From assembly GCA_023458095.1 (NCBI GenBank), contig JAEXAS010000014.1, forward strand, positions 1 through 64,000: a stretch of 64,000 nucleotides of DNA, written 5' to 3'. The notes under the pieces are model-generated. The model saw nothing but the letters and a program-made list of their open reading frames with translations, made no database searches and was not told the origin of the DNA. The position numbers and the translations under genes were made by a program. The stretch comes from Actinomycetes bacterium. GTDB lineage: Bacteria; Actinomycetota; Actinomycetes; Propionibacteriales; Propionibacteriaceae. This document shows positions 7,405 through 15,168 of this stretch, in pieces; within the stretch, counting starts at the first letter, position 1; each line of letters starts with the position of its first letter.

Positions 7405-7617
7405 GGCGCCTCCTCGGACTGGGTTCCCCGCACAGGCAATCAGGCGAAGTTGTCAACCATGTAACGAGGTTTGTCGATCGTGTAACACCTCTGAGAACGC
7501 CTATGCAGGGGGTCGCAGGTTCTGCAACTATCGGGCCACCCGGCCGCATCTGCGTCCGAATCAATTGTTCTCATCCGATGTTCCGGATACACCCAAAGGC
7601 GCTTCAGGAGGTGAGCC
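7405..7617. promoter_or_regulatory. Divergent regulatory region with 21-bp-spaced direct repeat
   Basis: TTGTCAACCATGTAAC at 7450-7465 recurs as TTGTCGATCGTGTAAC at 7471-7486, starting exactly 21 bases later, two turns of the helix, so a dimeric or tandem regulator could bind one face. On the minus strand the first copy contains TTGACA, a plausible -35 for the methyltransferase operon. Downstream on the plus strand, several short GC-rich stems (GCAG/CTGC, GGCC/GGCC) may form a structured leader before the AGGAGG at 7606-7611. No cobalamin-riboswitch box was found. Confidence 0.5.
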
Positions 7618-8688
7618 ATGTCCAACGACACCCTCGAACGGCCCACCGACGTTGTGGACGTCCCGGTACCTCCTCGGCCGCGCCGAGCCATCCCGGTGTT
7701 GATGATCCTGGCCGTGCTGCCGGTGGTCGCGCTGCTGGCCTCGTTCACCATGGGGCGCTACGCGATTGCACTGCCCGATCTGTTCCAGGTCTTCTTCGGC
7801 CATCTGCTCGGATGGCCACAGACCTGGCCTCGCGCCACCGAAATGGTGGTCTTCAATGTGCGGCTGCCGCGCATCGGGATCGCCCTGCTGGTGGGCGCCG
7901 CACTGGCCACCTCGGGCACCGCCTACCAGGGGATCTTCAAGAACCCGATGGTCTCACCCGACATTCTCGGTGCCGCCGCCGGCGCCGGGTTCGGGGCTGC
8001 GATGGCCATCCTGATGGACTTCAACACCGTCGGCATCGAACTCAGCGCCTTCGTTGGAGGCCTGGTCGCGGTCAGCATCACCTATGCCCTCGGCAACAGC
8101 ATCGGACGCGGCAGCAACGCCGTCCTGGTGCTGGTGCTCACCGGCATGGTCGTACAGGCCATGTTCAGCGCCTTCATCTCCATCACCAAGTTCGTGGCCG
8201 ACCCCAACAACAAGCTGCCCGAGATCACCTTCTGGCTGATGGGTGGGCTCTCTGCGGTGAGCAACAACGAGTTCTTCGTGCTGATCGTGCCGTTCCTGTT
8301 GGGGGTGATTCCCATCTTCCTGCTGCGCTGGAAACTCAACGTGCTCTCCTTTGGTGAGGAGGAGGCCCAAGCCCTCGGGGTCAATACCCGCACCATTCGG
8401 TTGATCTTCATCATCTGCGCGACCTTGCTGACCTCCAGCTCCATCGCGGTGGCCGGCATGATCGGCTGGGTCGGGCTGATCATTCCGCACCTGGCCCGAC
8501 TCTTGGTGGGCCCGGACGCCCGGGTGCTGCTGCCGGCGTCCCTGCTGATCGGGGCGGGCTACCTGGTGATCGTCGACGACATCGCCCGCACTGCTTTTCC
8601 CACCGAGGTACCCCTCGGCATTCTCACCGCCATCATCGGCGCACCGTTCTTCATGTTCCTTTTGGTGAAGGGACGCGACGCATGGTGA
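7618..8688 (+). CDS. FecCD-type ABC transporter permease (iron, cobalamin or metallophore importer)
   Basis: The ATG has a strong AGGAGG box. The 356-residue protein starts with a cytosolic tail of about 25 residues, then a first membrane helix (IPVLMILAVLPVVALLASF) and about nine more. Family landmarks are RLPRIGIALLVGAALATSGT, the GxxNPLxxPxxLG-like IFKNPMVSPDILGAAAGAGFG, and near the end MIGWVGLIIPHLARLLVGPD. It is the membrane channel of a BtuC/FepD-like importer. The ATPase gene overlaps its stop. It is co-transcribed with ATPase, binding protein and radical SAM enzyme. Confidence 0.93.
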   Translation: MSNDTLERPTDVVDVPVPPRPRRAIPVLMILAVLPVVALLASFTMGRYAIALPDLFQVFFGHLLGWPQTWPRATEMVVFNVRLPRIGIALLVGAALATSGTAYQGIFKNPMVSPDILGAAAGAGFGAAMAILMDFNTVGIELSAFVGGLVAVSITYALGNSIGRGSNAVLVLVLTGMVVQAMFSAFISITKFVADPNNKLPEITFWLMGGLSAVSNNEFFVLIVPFLLGVIPIFLLRWKLNVLSFGEEEAQALGVNTRTIRLIFIICATLLTSSSIAVAGMIGWVGLIIPHLARLLVGPDARVLLPASLLIGAGYLVIVDDIARTAFPTEVPLGILTAIIGAPFFMFLLVKGRDAW

Positions 8689-9467
8689 CCCACCTGAGCG
8701 TCCGCGACGCCGCCTGCGGCTACGGGTCGCGCACCGTGATCGAGGGCCTCTCCTTCGAGGTGACCAGCGGCGAAGTGCTCTGCCTGCTGGGACCCAACGG
8801 CGTCGGCAAGACCACCTTGTTCAAGACTCTGCTGGGCTTTCTGCCGCTGAAGGGCGGCTCGATGACCGTGGACGGCGAGGATCTGCGCACCTGGTCACGC
8901 AAGCGCTTCGCCCAGGCGATCGGTTATGTGCCCCAAGCGCACACCCCGCCATTCCCGTTCCGCGCCGAGCAGGTCGTCCTCATGGGCCGCACCGCCCACC
9001 TGGGCGCCTTCGCCACTCCGTCGGCCAAGGATGTCGCTATCGCCGCCGAGGCCATGGAGTTGCTCGGCATCTCCCATCTGGCCGACAAGGTCTACACCGA
9101 GATCAGTGGCGGTGAGCGTCAGATGGTGCTGATCGCGCGGGCGCTGACCCAGCGTCCGAAGTTGTTGGTGATGGACGAGCCCACCTCCAACCTCGACTTC
9201 GGCAACCAGATGCGGGTGCTGAGCCGGGTCAACGCCCTGGCTGAATCGGGGCTGGGCGTGGTGATGACCACCCATGTACCCGATCACGCCTTCTGGTGTG
9301 GAACCAAGGTGGCCCTGCTGCGGCCCGGCGGCTTCGACATCGGCTCCCCATTGGAAACCCTCACCGAGGAGAGCCTGCGCCGCGTCTACGGCGTCGAGGT
9401 TCGGCTCACCCAAACCCGGCTGGCCGACGGACGCATCGCCCACGGCTGCGTGCCGCTGCTCGCCTGA
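8682..9467 (+). CDS. ABC transporter ATP-binding protein (FecE/BtuD type)
   Basis: A 261-residue nucleotide-binding subunit with Walker A LLGPNGVGKTTLFKTLLG, Q-loop VPQAHTPPFPF, signature ISGGERQMVLIARAL, Walker B LLVMDEPTSNLDFG and H-loop MTTHVPDH. It powers the adjacent FecCD permease. Its ATG lies within the end of the permease gene, so the two are translationally coupled. The Q-loop and the DFGNQ D-loop are typical of iron and cobalamin importers rather than exporters. Confidence 0.93.
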   Translation: MVTHLSVRDAACGYGSRTVIEGLSFEVTSGEVLCLLGPNGVGKTTLFKTLLGFLPLKGGSMTVDGEDLRTWSRKRFAQAIGYVPQAHTPPFPFRAEQVVLMGRTAHLGAFATPSAKDVAIAAEAMELLGISHLADKVYTEISGGERQMVLIARALTQRPKLLVMDEPTSNLDFGNQMRVLSRVNALAESGLGVVMTTHVPDHAFWCGTKVALLRPGGFDIGSPLETLTEESLRRVYGVEVRLTQTRLADGRIAHGCVPLLA

Positions 9468-9525
9468 AGCTTGGGGCCTGGCGGCAGCCCCGGAATCGGC
9501 ACGACCTTCGCCGCCATCACGACCC

Positions 9526-9540
9526 GGCCGGTGGCCGGCC
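9526..9540 (+). other. Hairpin in the ATPase-binding protein gap
   Basis: GGCCGG, loop TGG, CCGGCC form a perfect 6-bp stem 20 bases before the binding-protein start. A stem here could protect the 3' message end and raise binding-protein expression over the membrane parts, as in other importer operons. This is inference. Confidence 0.35.
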
Positions 9541-9559
9541 AATGGAAGGAATATGCGCA

Positions 9560-10663
9560 ATGACCACAAGACTTCGCTGGGTGGCGATGCTGGCAGGGTT
9601 GGCTACGGCCTTTGCAGCCCTGACCGGGTGCGCCAGCAGCTCCGGGGCTGCCGAGAACACCACCTCGGCTACCCATACCGTGACCGATGCTGCCGGACGC
9701 AGCGTCGAGATTCCCACAACCATCAATACCGTGTACTGCGCGGTGCCTACTGCTGAGCCCATGGTCTATTCCCTGGTGCCCGACAAGCTGGCTGCCTGGG
9801 TGAATGCGCCCAGCCCCGCGATCAAGCCATTCCTCACCGAGAAGGCCCGCAGCCTGCCGGTCGTCGGCGGTTGGATGGGGGAGAAGTCCACCGCCAACAT
9901 GGAAGAGATCATCAAGCTCAGCCCGGACCTGATCGTGGTGATGACCTCCACCGGCATCAACACCAACGGCAAGCAACTGGCTGAGACCATCCAGACCAAG
10001 ACCGGCCGTCCGGTGGTGTTGATGGATTCCAGCTTGGACAAGACCGCAGCCACCTACCGGGAGCTCGGCGACTGGCTCGGGGTCAGCGAGCGAGCTGAGA
10101 AGCTGGCCGCCTACAGCGAGAAGACCTTCGCCGACATCAAGGCCAAGGCTGCCACTGTGCCCGCCGACAAGAAGGTGTCGGTCTACTACGCCGAAGGCGC
10201 CACCGGTCTGACCACTGATCCCACGGGTTCGGACCACACCGAAGTCATCGACTTCGTGGGCGGCAAGAATGTCGCCAACGTCGAGATGAAGGCCGGCATG
10301 GGCATGACTCCGGTCTCCCTGGAACAGGTCGCCAGCTGGAATCCCGATGTGATTCTGGTCAGCCCCTGGTCGGGTGGAGCCGACGCCTACAAACTGATCA
10401 CCACTGACGCGAAGTGGGCTCAGTTGTCCGCAGTGAAGAACCACCGGGTGTACGCGGTGCCGGCAATCCCGTTCAACTGGACCGACCGTCCGCCGAGCGC
10501 GGCCCGGGTCATCGGCGTGCAGTGGCTGGGCAATCTGCTCTACCCCGACCAGATTCCGCTCGACATCAAGGCTCAGGTCAAGGACTTCTACTCCACCTTC
10601 TATGCCGTGGAGCTGACCGATGAGCAGGTGGCCACCATCCTGAAGAACGCCACGGCGAGCTGA
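9560..10663 (+). CDS. Periplasmic-binding-type lipoprotein of the FecBCD-like importer
   Basis: The frame is open far upstream, but ATG 9560 follows GGAAGGAA and gives a lipoprotein signal with lipobox ALTGC (Cys about 24). The 367-residue protein has the class III binding-protein plan: a first lobe with TVYCAVPTAEPMVYSLVPDKL and LPVVGGWMGEKSTANMEEIIKLSPDLIVV, one long backbone helix, then a second lobe ending VKNHRVYAVPAIPFNWTDRPPSA. Such proteins deliver siderophores, haem, cobalamin or chelated metals. The ligand is not predictable. The radical SAM gene follows after 7 bases, which ties the cargo to that enzyme. Confidence 0.9.
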   Translation: MTTRLRWVAMLAGLATAFAALTGCASSSGAAENTTSATHTVTDAAGRSVEIPTTINTVYCAVPTAEPMVYSLVPDKLAAWVNAPSPAIKPFLTEKARSLPVVGGWMGEKSTANMEEIIKLSPDLIVVMTSTGINTNGKQLAETIQTKTGRPVVLMDSSLDKTAATYRELGDWLGVSERAEKLAAYSEKTFADIKAKAATVPADKKVSVYYAEGATGLTTDPTGSDHTEVIDFVGGKNVANVEMKAGMGMTPVSLEQVASWNPDVILVSPWSGGADAYKLITTDAKWAQLSAVKNHRVYAVPAIPFNWTDRPPSAARVIGVQWLGNLLYPDQIPLDIKAQVKDFYSTFYAVELTDEQVATILKNATAS

Positions 10664-10670
10664 GGTCGCG

Positions 10671-11561
10671 ATGCACACCACCACTTCGGTGGCCGAACTC
10701 CTGGCTCTGGGCGATGAGGAACTCTTCGCCCAGGCCCAGGAGGTCCGCAAGGACCTGCCCCAGTTCCGATGGTCACCCAACCTGATCAACCCGGCCTGCC
10801 GCACTGATCCGCGCTGCGAGCACTGCAAATGGGAGTGCTTCAAGTCCGAACAGCAGATGTTCGAGGCCCGCCGGCCTATCGACCAGATCCTGGCTCAGGC
10901 CGAGATTCAGGTCAGCATGGGAGTCACCCGCATCCTGATGCCGTCAGGCTGGCTGGGCTACCACCTACCGAGTTACTTCTTCGCCTCGGTGAAGGCGGTC
11001 AAAGAGCGCTTCGATGTGGAGGTCTTCGGCCTCAGCGGAGCTATCGATCGAGAATCCTTGGAAGGCCTGAAGGACGCCGGCATGGACGGCTACTGGTGCG
11101 GCCTGGAGTCGATCAACGAGGAGATCTACCGGCGCTTCCGCCCCGGCGGCGACACCTTGTCCGATCGGCTGGAGACCATTGCCAATGTTCAGGATCTCGG
11201 CCTGAAGCTGCAAAGCGGTTTCGTGCTGGGATTCGGGCTTCCTGAGGCCGATGTCATCGCCAGCCTGGAACTGCTGGGCGGGATGAAGCTGGACAGTCTG
11301 GTGATTCAGCCATTCATTCCTTTCCCGCACACCGGTATGGCTGCCGAGGACCCGGTGAACCCGCACTACTGGGCTCGGGTGCTGGCTGCGGCCGGCATCT
11401 ATCTGCCCGAGGTGAATGTGGTCATCACCGAGGCCGACGGTCCCCACGCGAACTTCGCCACCTTGACCGGCGCGAATGTGTGGCCGACCTTCCCGAGGCT
11501 GTTCGCCGGAGGCAATCAGCAACCCGAATCGACCGGGTTGACGCTGCCGAAGGCAGGTTGA
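10671..11561 (+). CDS. BioB/HmdB-like radical SAM protein with CX5CX2C cluster motif
   Basis: A 296-residue protein whose N-terminal motif is C43-RTDPR-C49-EH-C52, i.e. CX5CX2C instead of the usual CX3CX2C, with a further Cys at 56. This spacing is the one described for HmdB/HcgA of the [Fe]-hydrogenase cofactor pathway. The body follows the BioB-type barrel: ILMPSGWLGYHLPSYFF, GLKDAGMDGYWCGLES, RLETIANVQDLGLKLQSGFVLGFG, SLVIQPFIPFPHTGMA. It would hold a [4Fe-4S] cluster and cleave SAM. It is the last gene of the importer operon. No [Fe]-hydrogenase gene is present, so the product is unknown, perhaps a metallophore or metal-binding cofactor. Confidence 0.85.
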   Translation: MHTTTSVAELLALGDEELFAQAQEVRKDLPQFRWSPNLINPACRTDPRCEHCKWECFKSEQQMFEARRPIDQILAQAEIQVSMGVTRILMPSGWLGYHLPSYFFASVKAVKERFDVEVFGLSGAIDRESLEGLKDAGMDGYWCGLESINEEIYRRFRPGGDTLSDRLETIANVQDLGLKLQSGFVLGFGLPEADVIASLELLGGMKLDSLVIQPFIPFPHTGMAAEDPVNPHYWARVLAAAGIYLPEVNVVITEADGPHANFATLTGANVWPTFPRLFAGGNQQPESTGLTLPKAG

Positions 11562-11570
11562 CCGAATTCT

Positions 11571-11625
11571 GCTGCCAGATCGCCGAAAACACCCCTTGGG
11601 GCGTCCGAAACGGCGATCTGGGAGC
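11571..11625 (+). terminator. Long inverted repeat after the radical SAM gene
   Basis: CCAGATCGCCG (11575-11585) pairs perfectly with CGGCGATCTGG (11611-11621), and three more pairs outside extend the stem past one mismatch. The 25-base loop holds a second stem, CCCC TT GGGG. A T tract is lacking, so this may be a rho-type boundary, a processing stem or a regulatory structure rather than a simple terminator. Confidence 0.5.
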
Positions 11626-11719
11626 AGGATTTGGTCACCAGCATGGCCAATGGGGCTCTAAGCAGCTTTCATCAGGTGTTCATGACCTTGTCACCGAGGG
11701 CAGCTACCCTGGGGACAAG

Positions 11720-12568
11720 ATGAATAACAGTGAATACGCGGCTTGGAGGCCGCAAGTGGTAGCACTGGATATCGACGGAACGCTCGTTGATAACGAGGGA
11801 GTGCTACCCACCGAGTTGCGTCGGACGATCCGACGCATTGCGATGGCCGGAACACCGGTCATCTTGACGACAGGACGCGCCTGGCTTGCCACGCGCCCCG
11901 TCTTTGAGGAACTGGAGCTGCCGGCCGGGCCGGCGATCTGCTCCAACGGAGCGGTTACCGTTCAGTTCCCGCCTTTCGAATTGATCAACAAGCGCACCTT
12001 CGACGCCTCCGATGTTGTGGCCCGGGTGCTGGAGGAACACCCCAACGCTTCGATTGCCGCTGAGGTGATCGGAACCGGCTACCGAGTCACCCAACCGTTC
12101 CCCGACGGGGAACTGACCGGGGACATTGAGGTGGTCAGCACCGAGCAGCTCGTCGGCGACGACGTGACGCGCATCGTGGTGCGCGACCCGAACGCCTCCG
12201 ATACCGAGTTCATCGCCTTGGCCAATCGCATTGGTCTTCATGGCGTGAGCTACTCGGTGGGTTGGAGCGCCTGGCTCGATATCGCTCCGGCCGGGGTGAA
12301 CAAGGCCAGCGGTCTGCAGGCCGTGGTTGACGCGCTGGGATTCCACGCCAACGACGTGTTGGCGATCGGTGATGGTCGCAACGACATCGAGATGCTGCAG
12401 TGGGCTGGCCGGGGTGTGGCCATGGGCGATGCCTGCGCCGACGTGCAGCAAGCCGCCGATCACGTCACCGGCACCTTCGCCGATGGCGGCACCAACGAGG
12501 AGTTGGAGCGGTGGTTCACCCGCGGACGCAGCTTCGCGCGTCCCAGCTCGCGGGTCAGCTTCGGCTGA
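11720..12568 (+). CDS. Cof-type HAD-IIB family hydrolase
   Basis: The frame runs in from upstream, but ATG 11720 gives the expected N-terminus, reaching the catalytic motif VALDIDGTLVDNEG (DxDGT) at about residue 15. Motif II is VILTTGRAW, motif III is KASGLQAVVDALG, and motif IV is VLAIGDGRNDIEML. The 282-residue length and the alpha/beta cap inserted between motifs II and III place it in the Cof/YidA group, which dephosphorylates sugar phosphates or other small phosphorylated metabolites. It stands alone between two structured intergenic stretches. The substrate is unknown. Confidence 0.9.
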   Translation: MNNSEYAAWRPQVVALDIDGTLVDNEGVLPTELRRTIRRIAMAGTPVILTTGRAWLATRPVFEELELPAGPAICSNGAVTVQFPPFELINKRTFDASDVVARVLEEHPNASIAAEVIGTGYRVTQPFPDGELTGDIEVVSTEQLVGDDVTRIVVRDPNASDTEFIALANRIGLHGVSYSVGWSAWLDIAPAGVNKASGLQAVVDALGFHANDVLAIGDGRNDIEMLQWAGRGVAMGDACADVQQAADHVTGTFADGGTNEELERWFTRGRSFARPSSRVSFG

Positions 12569-12612
12569 TCTACTGCGCACCGCGCAGCCGATAACAGCGG
12601 TCGTCGCTCGCT

Positions 12613-12636
12613 GTCACGCCACATCGGTGGCGTGAC
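12613..12636 (+). terminator. Perfect 10-bp hairpin after the HAD gene
   Basis: GTCACGCCAC, loop ATCG, GTGGCGTGAC. It begins 44 bases after the HAD stop and is followed by GGGGG rather than T residues. It is a probable transcription boundary or RNA structure, with no match to a known RNA family. Confidence 0.45.
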
Positions 12637-12663
12637 GGGGGCGGCACCGGGAAACCCTTGCTC

Positions 12664-12689
12664 AGCGCCTTGGCTTTGGCTAAGGCGCT
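12664..12689 (+). other. Second hairpin of the 12569-12920 gap
   Basis: AGCGCCTT and AAGGCGCT pair perfectly around a 10-base loop. It lies between the HAD-side hairpin and the rifamycin-associated element. It could be part of an untranslated RNA; nothing further can be said. Confidence 0.35.
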
Positions 12690-12809
12690 GCTTGTCTGTG
12701 CGGGCGTGCGCTTCCTTGTTCACCGACATAGTCAAGGTGTCTCGCCGGTACGGCGGAGCTGTCGCGAGGTCAATCCATCGCCCCTTGCCACTTCCAACAT
12801 ATAGCCTCA

Positions 12810-12834
12810 CCAGGGCCTTGCCGCAAGGCCCTGG
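12810..12834 (+). promoter_or_regulatory. Rifamycin-associated element (RAE)-like palindrome upstream of helR
   Basis: An 11-bp perfect inverted repeat around CCG, with core GGGCCTTGCCGCAAGGCCC. Its reverse complement differs at one position from the published RAE consensus GGGGCTTGCGGCAAGGCCC, as I recall it. RAE elements sit in the promoters of rifamycin-inducible resistance genes, helR among them. Here the element lies just downstream of a TATAGC -10-like hexamer (12800-12805) and 86 bases before the helicase start. Element, position and target gene therefore agree. Confidence 0.8.
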
Positions 12835-12920
12835 TTGAGGTGCACACTCGAGGAATCCCGGCGCGCGCCCGTAGCGCGCCACCTGTTGGAAATCTCGGTG
12901 CGCCGCCAGGAGAGAACCCC

Positions 12921-15086
12921 ATGACTCAAACTGCTGTCTTCGCATTGCCGCAACACCTGGCTGCGAAGTCTGCTGCTGCACTGATCGACACCGACCAACG
13001 TCACTTGGCCTTGGTCGCGGCCACGATCGGCGAGCAGAAAGCCGCCCTTACCGAGCAACTCACGCTCCTGCGACGTGCCCCCGGCGGACGCGGTCGAGGT
13101 GCGATGGATCGCGATCTGGAGATCCATCGGCTGTCCGGCCGCCTCGGCGTGCTTCAGCGCTTCGACCTGGACGTCTGCCTGGGTCGAATCGTGACTCAGG
13201 ACTCGACCACGCTGTACATCGGACGAATCGGGGTCAGCGATCCGGCTGGAAACCCGCTTCTCATCGATTGGCGCACCCCTGCGGCAGAACCGTTCTTCGC
13301 CGCCACTGCAGCTCATCCGATCGGGTTGGCGAGTCGACGTCGCTACCGATGGAACGGCGGGCACATCGTGGACTACTGGGACGAATCGTTCCAGCTCTCG
13401 GCGGCCGACGACAGCCTCGTGCTCGACCAGGATTCGGCGTTCATCGCCAGCCTCGCCACCAGTCGGTCACCGCGGATGCGCGACGTCCTGGCCACCTTGC
13501 AGGCCGACCAGGACGCCATCGTGCGGGCCGATTCGGCCGGAGCACTGGTGGTCGACGGCGGTCCGGGCACCGGCAAGACCGTGGTGGCGCTGCACCGCGC
13601 CGCCTATCTGTTGTACGCCGATACGCGGCTGTCCGGCGCTCACGGCGGACTGCTGTTCGTCGGCCCGCACCAGCACTATCTGCGCTACGTCTCCGACGTG
13701 CTTCCCAGCCTCGGCGAGGAAGGCGTGCTCAGTTGCACCGTGACCCAACTGGTTGCCGAAGGTGCGCACGCCCAGCCCGAAACCCAGCCGCAGGTTGCCC
13801 AACTCAAGGCTTCGGCCCGCCTGCTGGAGGCTGTCGAGCCTGCGGTGAACCTGTATGAGGAACTGCCAACCACCACCATGGTCGTGCAGACGCCCTGGAC
13901 CGACATCACCCTCCGCCGCGCAGACTGGGCCGAGGCATTCGAGGCCGTGGACGACGGAACGCCGCACAACGAGGCTCGCGACGACATCTGGGAGGCCCTG
14001 GTCGACATCGCCGTCGAGATCGGCATGAGTGACGTGGATCCCGCCGAGGTGAGCCCGGCGGAGCTGCGGACTTCGGTGGCCGGCAACGACGAGTTTCGAG
14101 AGGCCTTCCAACGCATCTGGCCGATCCTTCAAGCCAGCGACCTGGTCGCTGATCTGTGGGCAGTGCCGGCCTACCTCCGGCGCTGCGCACCCTGGCTCAC
14201 CGACGACGAGCGGCGTCTGCTGCAACGCCGGGAGGGTTCGCCGTGGACCACGGCCGACCTGCCGCTGCTCGATGCGATGCAGGCCCGCGTTGGGGATCCG
14301 AAGGCCTCGCTGCTGCGGCGACGTCGGCGCGCCATCGAAACCGAGGACCGCAGCTTCATGGATCAGGTCGTGTCGAATCTGTTGGAGGCCGACGACGATC
14401 CGGAAAGCCCGCTTCCGTTGCTCAATCGCGTCAGTCTGCGGCAATCGTTGATGCACGACGACGCTGTGCCCAGCGCCGAACGGGACCCGCTGGCCGGGCC
14501 ATTCGCTCACATCATCGTGGACGAAGCCCAAGAACTCACCGATGCTGACTGGCAGATGCTGTTGCGCCGCTGCCCGTCGCGGAGCTTCACGATTGTGGGC
14601 GACCGTTCCCAATCTCGCCACGGATTCCCCGAGACGTGGCAGCAGCGGTTGACCCGAATCGGCTTCGGCGCGGTGAATCAAGCCACGCTGACGATCAACT
14701 ACCGAACGCCCCAGGAAGTCATGGTCGCCGCCGAGCCGGTAATCAAGGCGGTCATGCCGGACGCCAATGTGCCCACCTCGATCAGGCCTGGCGGCGTGCC
14801 CGTCCAGGAGGGCACCGTGACCGAACTGCCCGCGGTGATCACCGATTGGCGCCAAACCCACCCCACCGGGGTGGCCTGCGTTATCGGAATGCCGTCGTTC
14901 CCGGCTTCTGAACGGGTGGCCTCGCTCAGCCCCGTCGAGGTCAAGGGGCTGGAGTTCGACCTGGTGGTGATGATCGAAGCGGGCGGTTTTGAGGACGGCT
15001 ACACCGGCGCGGTGGACCGCTACGTTGCGATGACCCGAACCACCCAACAGTTGGTCATCCTGCGTGATGCCATCTCCCCGCAGTAG
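12921..15086 (+). CDS. helR: HelD/HelR-type RNA polymerase-associated helicase-like ATPase
   Basis: The ATG has an AGGAGAG box; an in-frame GTG at 12840 gives a basic extension that I judge non-coding. The 721-residue protein has an N-terminal coiled-coil arm (about residues 10-65), Walker A VVDGGPGTGKTVVALHRAAY (about 210-230), a large insertion, Walker B IIVDEAQELTDADWQML (about 530), VGDRSQSRHG, then a C-terminal 2A domain ending VDRYVAMTRTTQQLVIL. This is the HelD architecture that inserts into RNA polymerase and recycles stalled complexes. Actinobacterial HelR also displaces rifamycin from the polymerase. The RAE in its promoter makes HelR, a rifamycin-tolerance factor, the best call. 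Confidence 0.85.
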   Translation: MTQTAVFALPQHLAAKSAAALIDTDQRHLALVAATIGEQKAALTEQLTLLRRAPGGRGRGAMDRDLEIHRLSGRLGVLQRFDLDVCLGRIVTQDSTTLYIGRIGVSDPAGNPLLIDWRTPAAEPFFAATAAHPIGLASRRRYRWNGGHIVDYWDESFQLSAADDSLVLDQDSAFIASLATSRSPRMRDVLATLQADQDAIVRADSAGALVVDGGPGTGKTVVALHRAAYLLYADTRLSGAHGGLLFVGPHQHYLRYVSDVLPSLGEEGVLSCTVTQLVAEGAHAQPETQPQVAQLKASARLLEAVEPAVNLYEELPTTTMVVQTPWTDITLRRADWAEAFEAVDDGTPHNEARDDIWEALVDIAVEIGMSDVDPAEVSPAELRTSVAGNDEFREAFQRIWPILQASDLVADLWAVPAYLRRCAPWLTDDERRLLQRREGSPWTTADLPLLDAMQARVGDPKASLLRRRRRAIETEDRSFMDQVVSNLLEADDDPESPLPLLNRVSLRQSLMHDDAVPSAERDPLAGPFAHIIVDEAQELTDADWQMLLRRCPSRSFTIVGDRSQSRHGFPETWQQRLTRIGFGAVNQATLTINYRTPQEVMVAAEPVIKAVMPDANVPTSIRPGGVPVQEGTVTELPAVITDWRQTHPTGVACVIGMPSFPASERVASLSPVEVKGLEFDLVVMIEAGGFEDGYTGAVDRYVAMTRTTQQLVILRDAISPQ

Positions 15087-15168
15087 CCCGGCCGCCCCCC
15101 GCTGAGGCGGTACGGTGATTCGGTACTGACCTCGCGGTGGAGGTCACCGTAGACAGGGACGGGGTGCC

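Noticed and set aside
9386..10843. Long antisense open frame (about 485 codons) over the binding-protein gene
   Set aside because: It is the mirror of a clear lipoprotein gene in GC-rich DNA. The product is Gly/His/Val-rich without domains and has no ribosome-binding site.
10671..11561. Biotin synthase or a complete [Fe]-hydrogenase cofactor pathway
   Set aside because: The Cys spacing differs from BioB, no bio genes are near, and neither Hmd nor other hcg genes are in the window. Only HmdB-like is claimed.
12460..12981. Minus-strand frame across the helR leader
   Set aside because: It is interrupted in sense by three hairpins and the RAE, lacks a start site and has no domain features.
13467..15047. 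Long antisense open frame over helR
   Set aside because: Shadow of a GC-rich gene; the sense frame has Walker A and B motifs and the antisense product is low-complexity.
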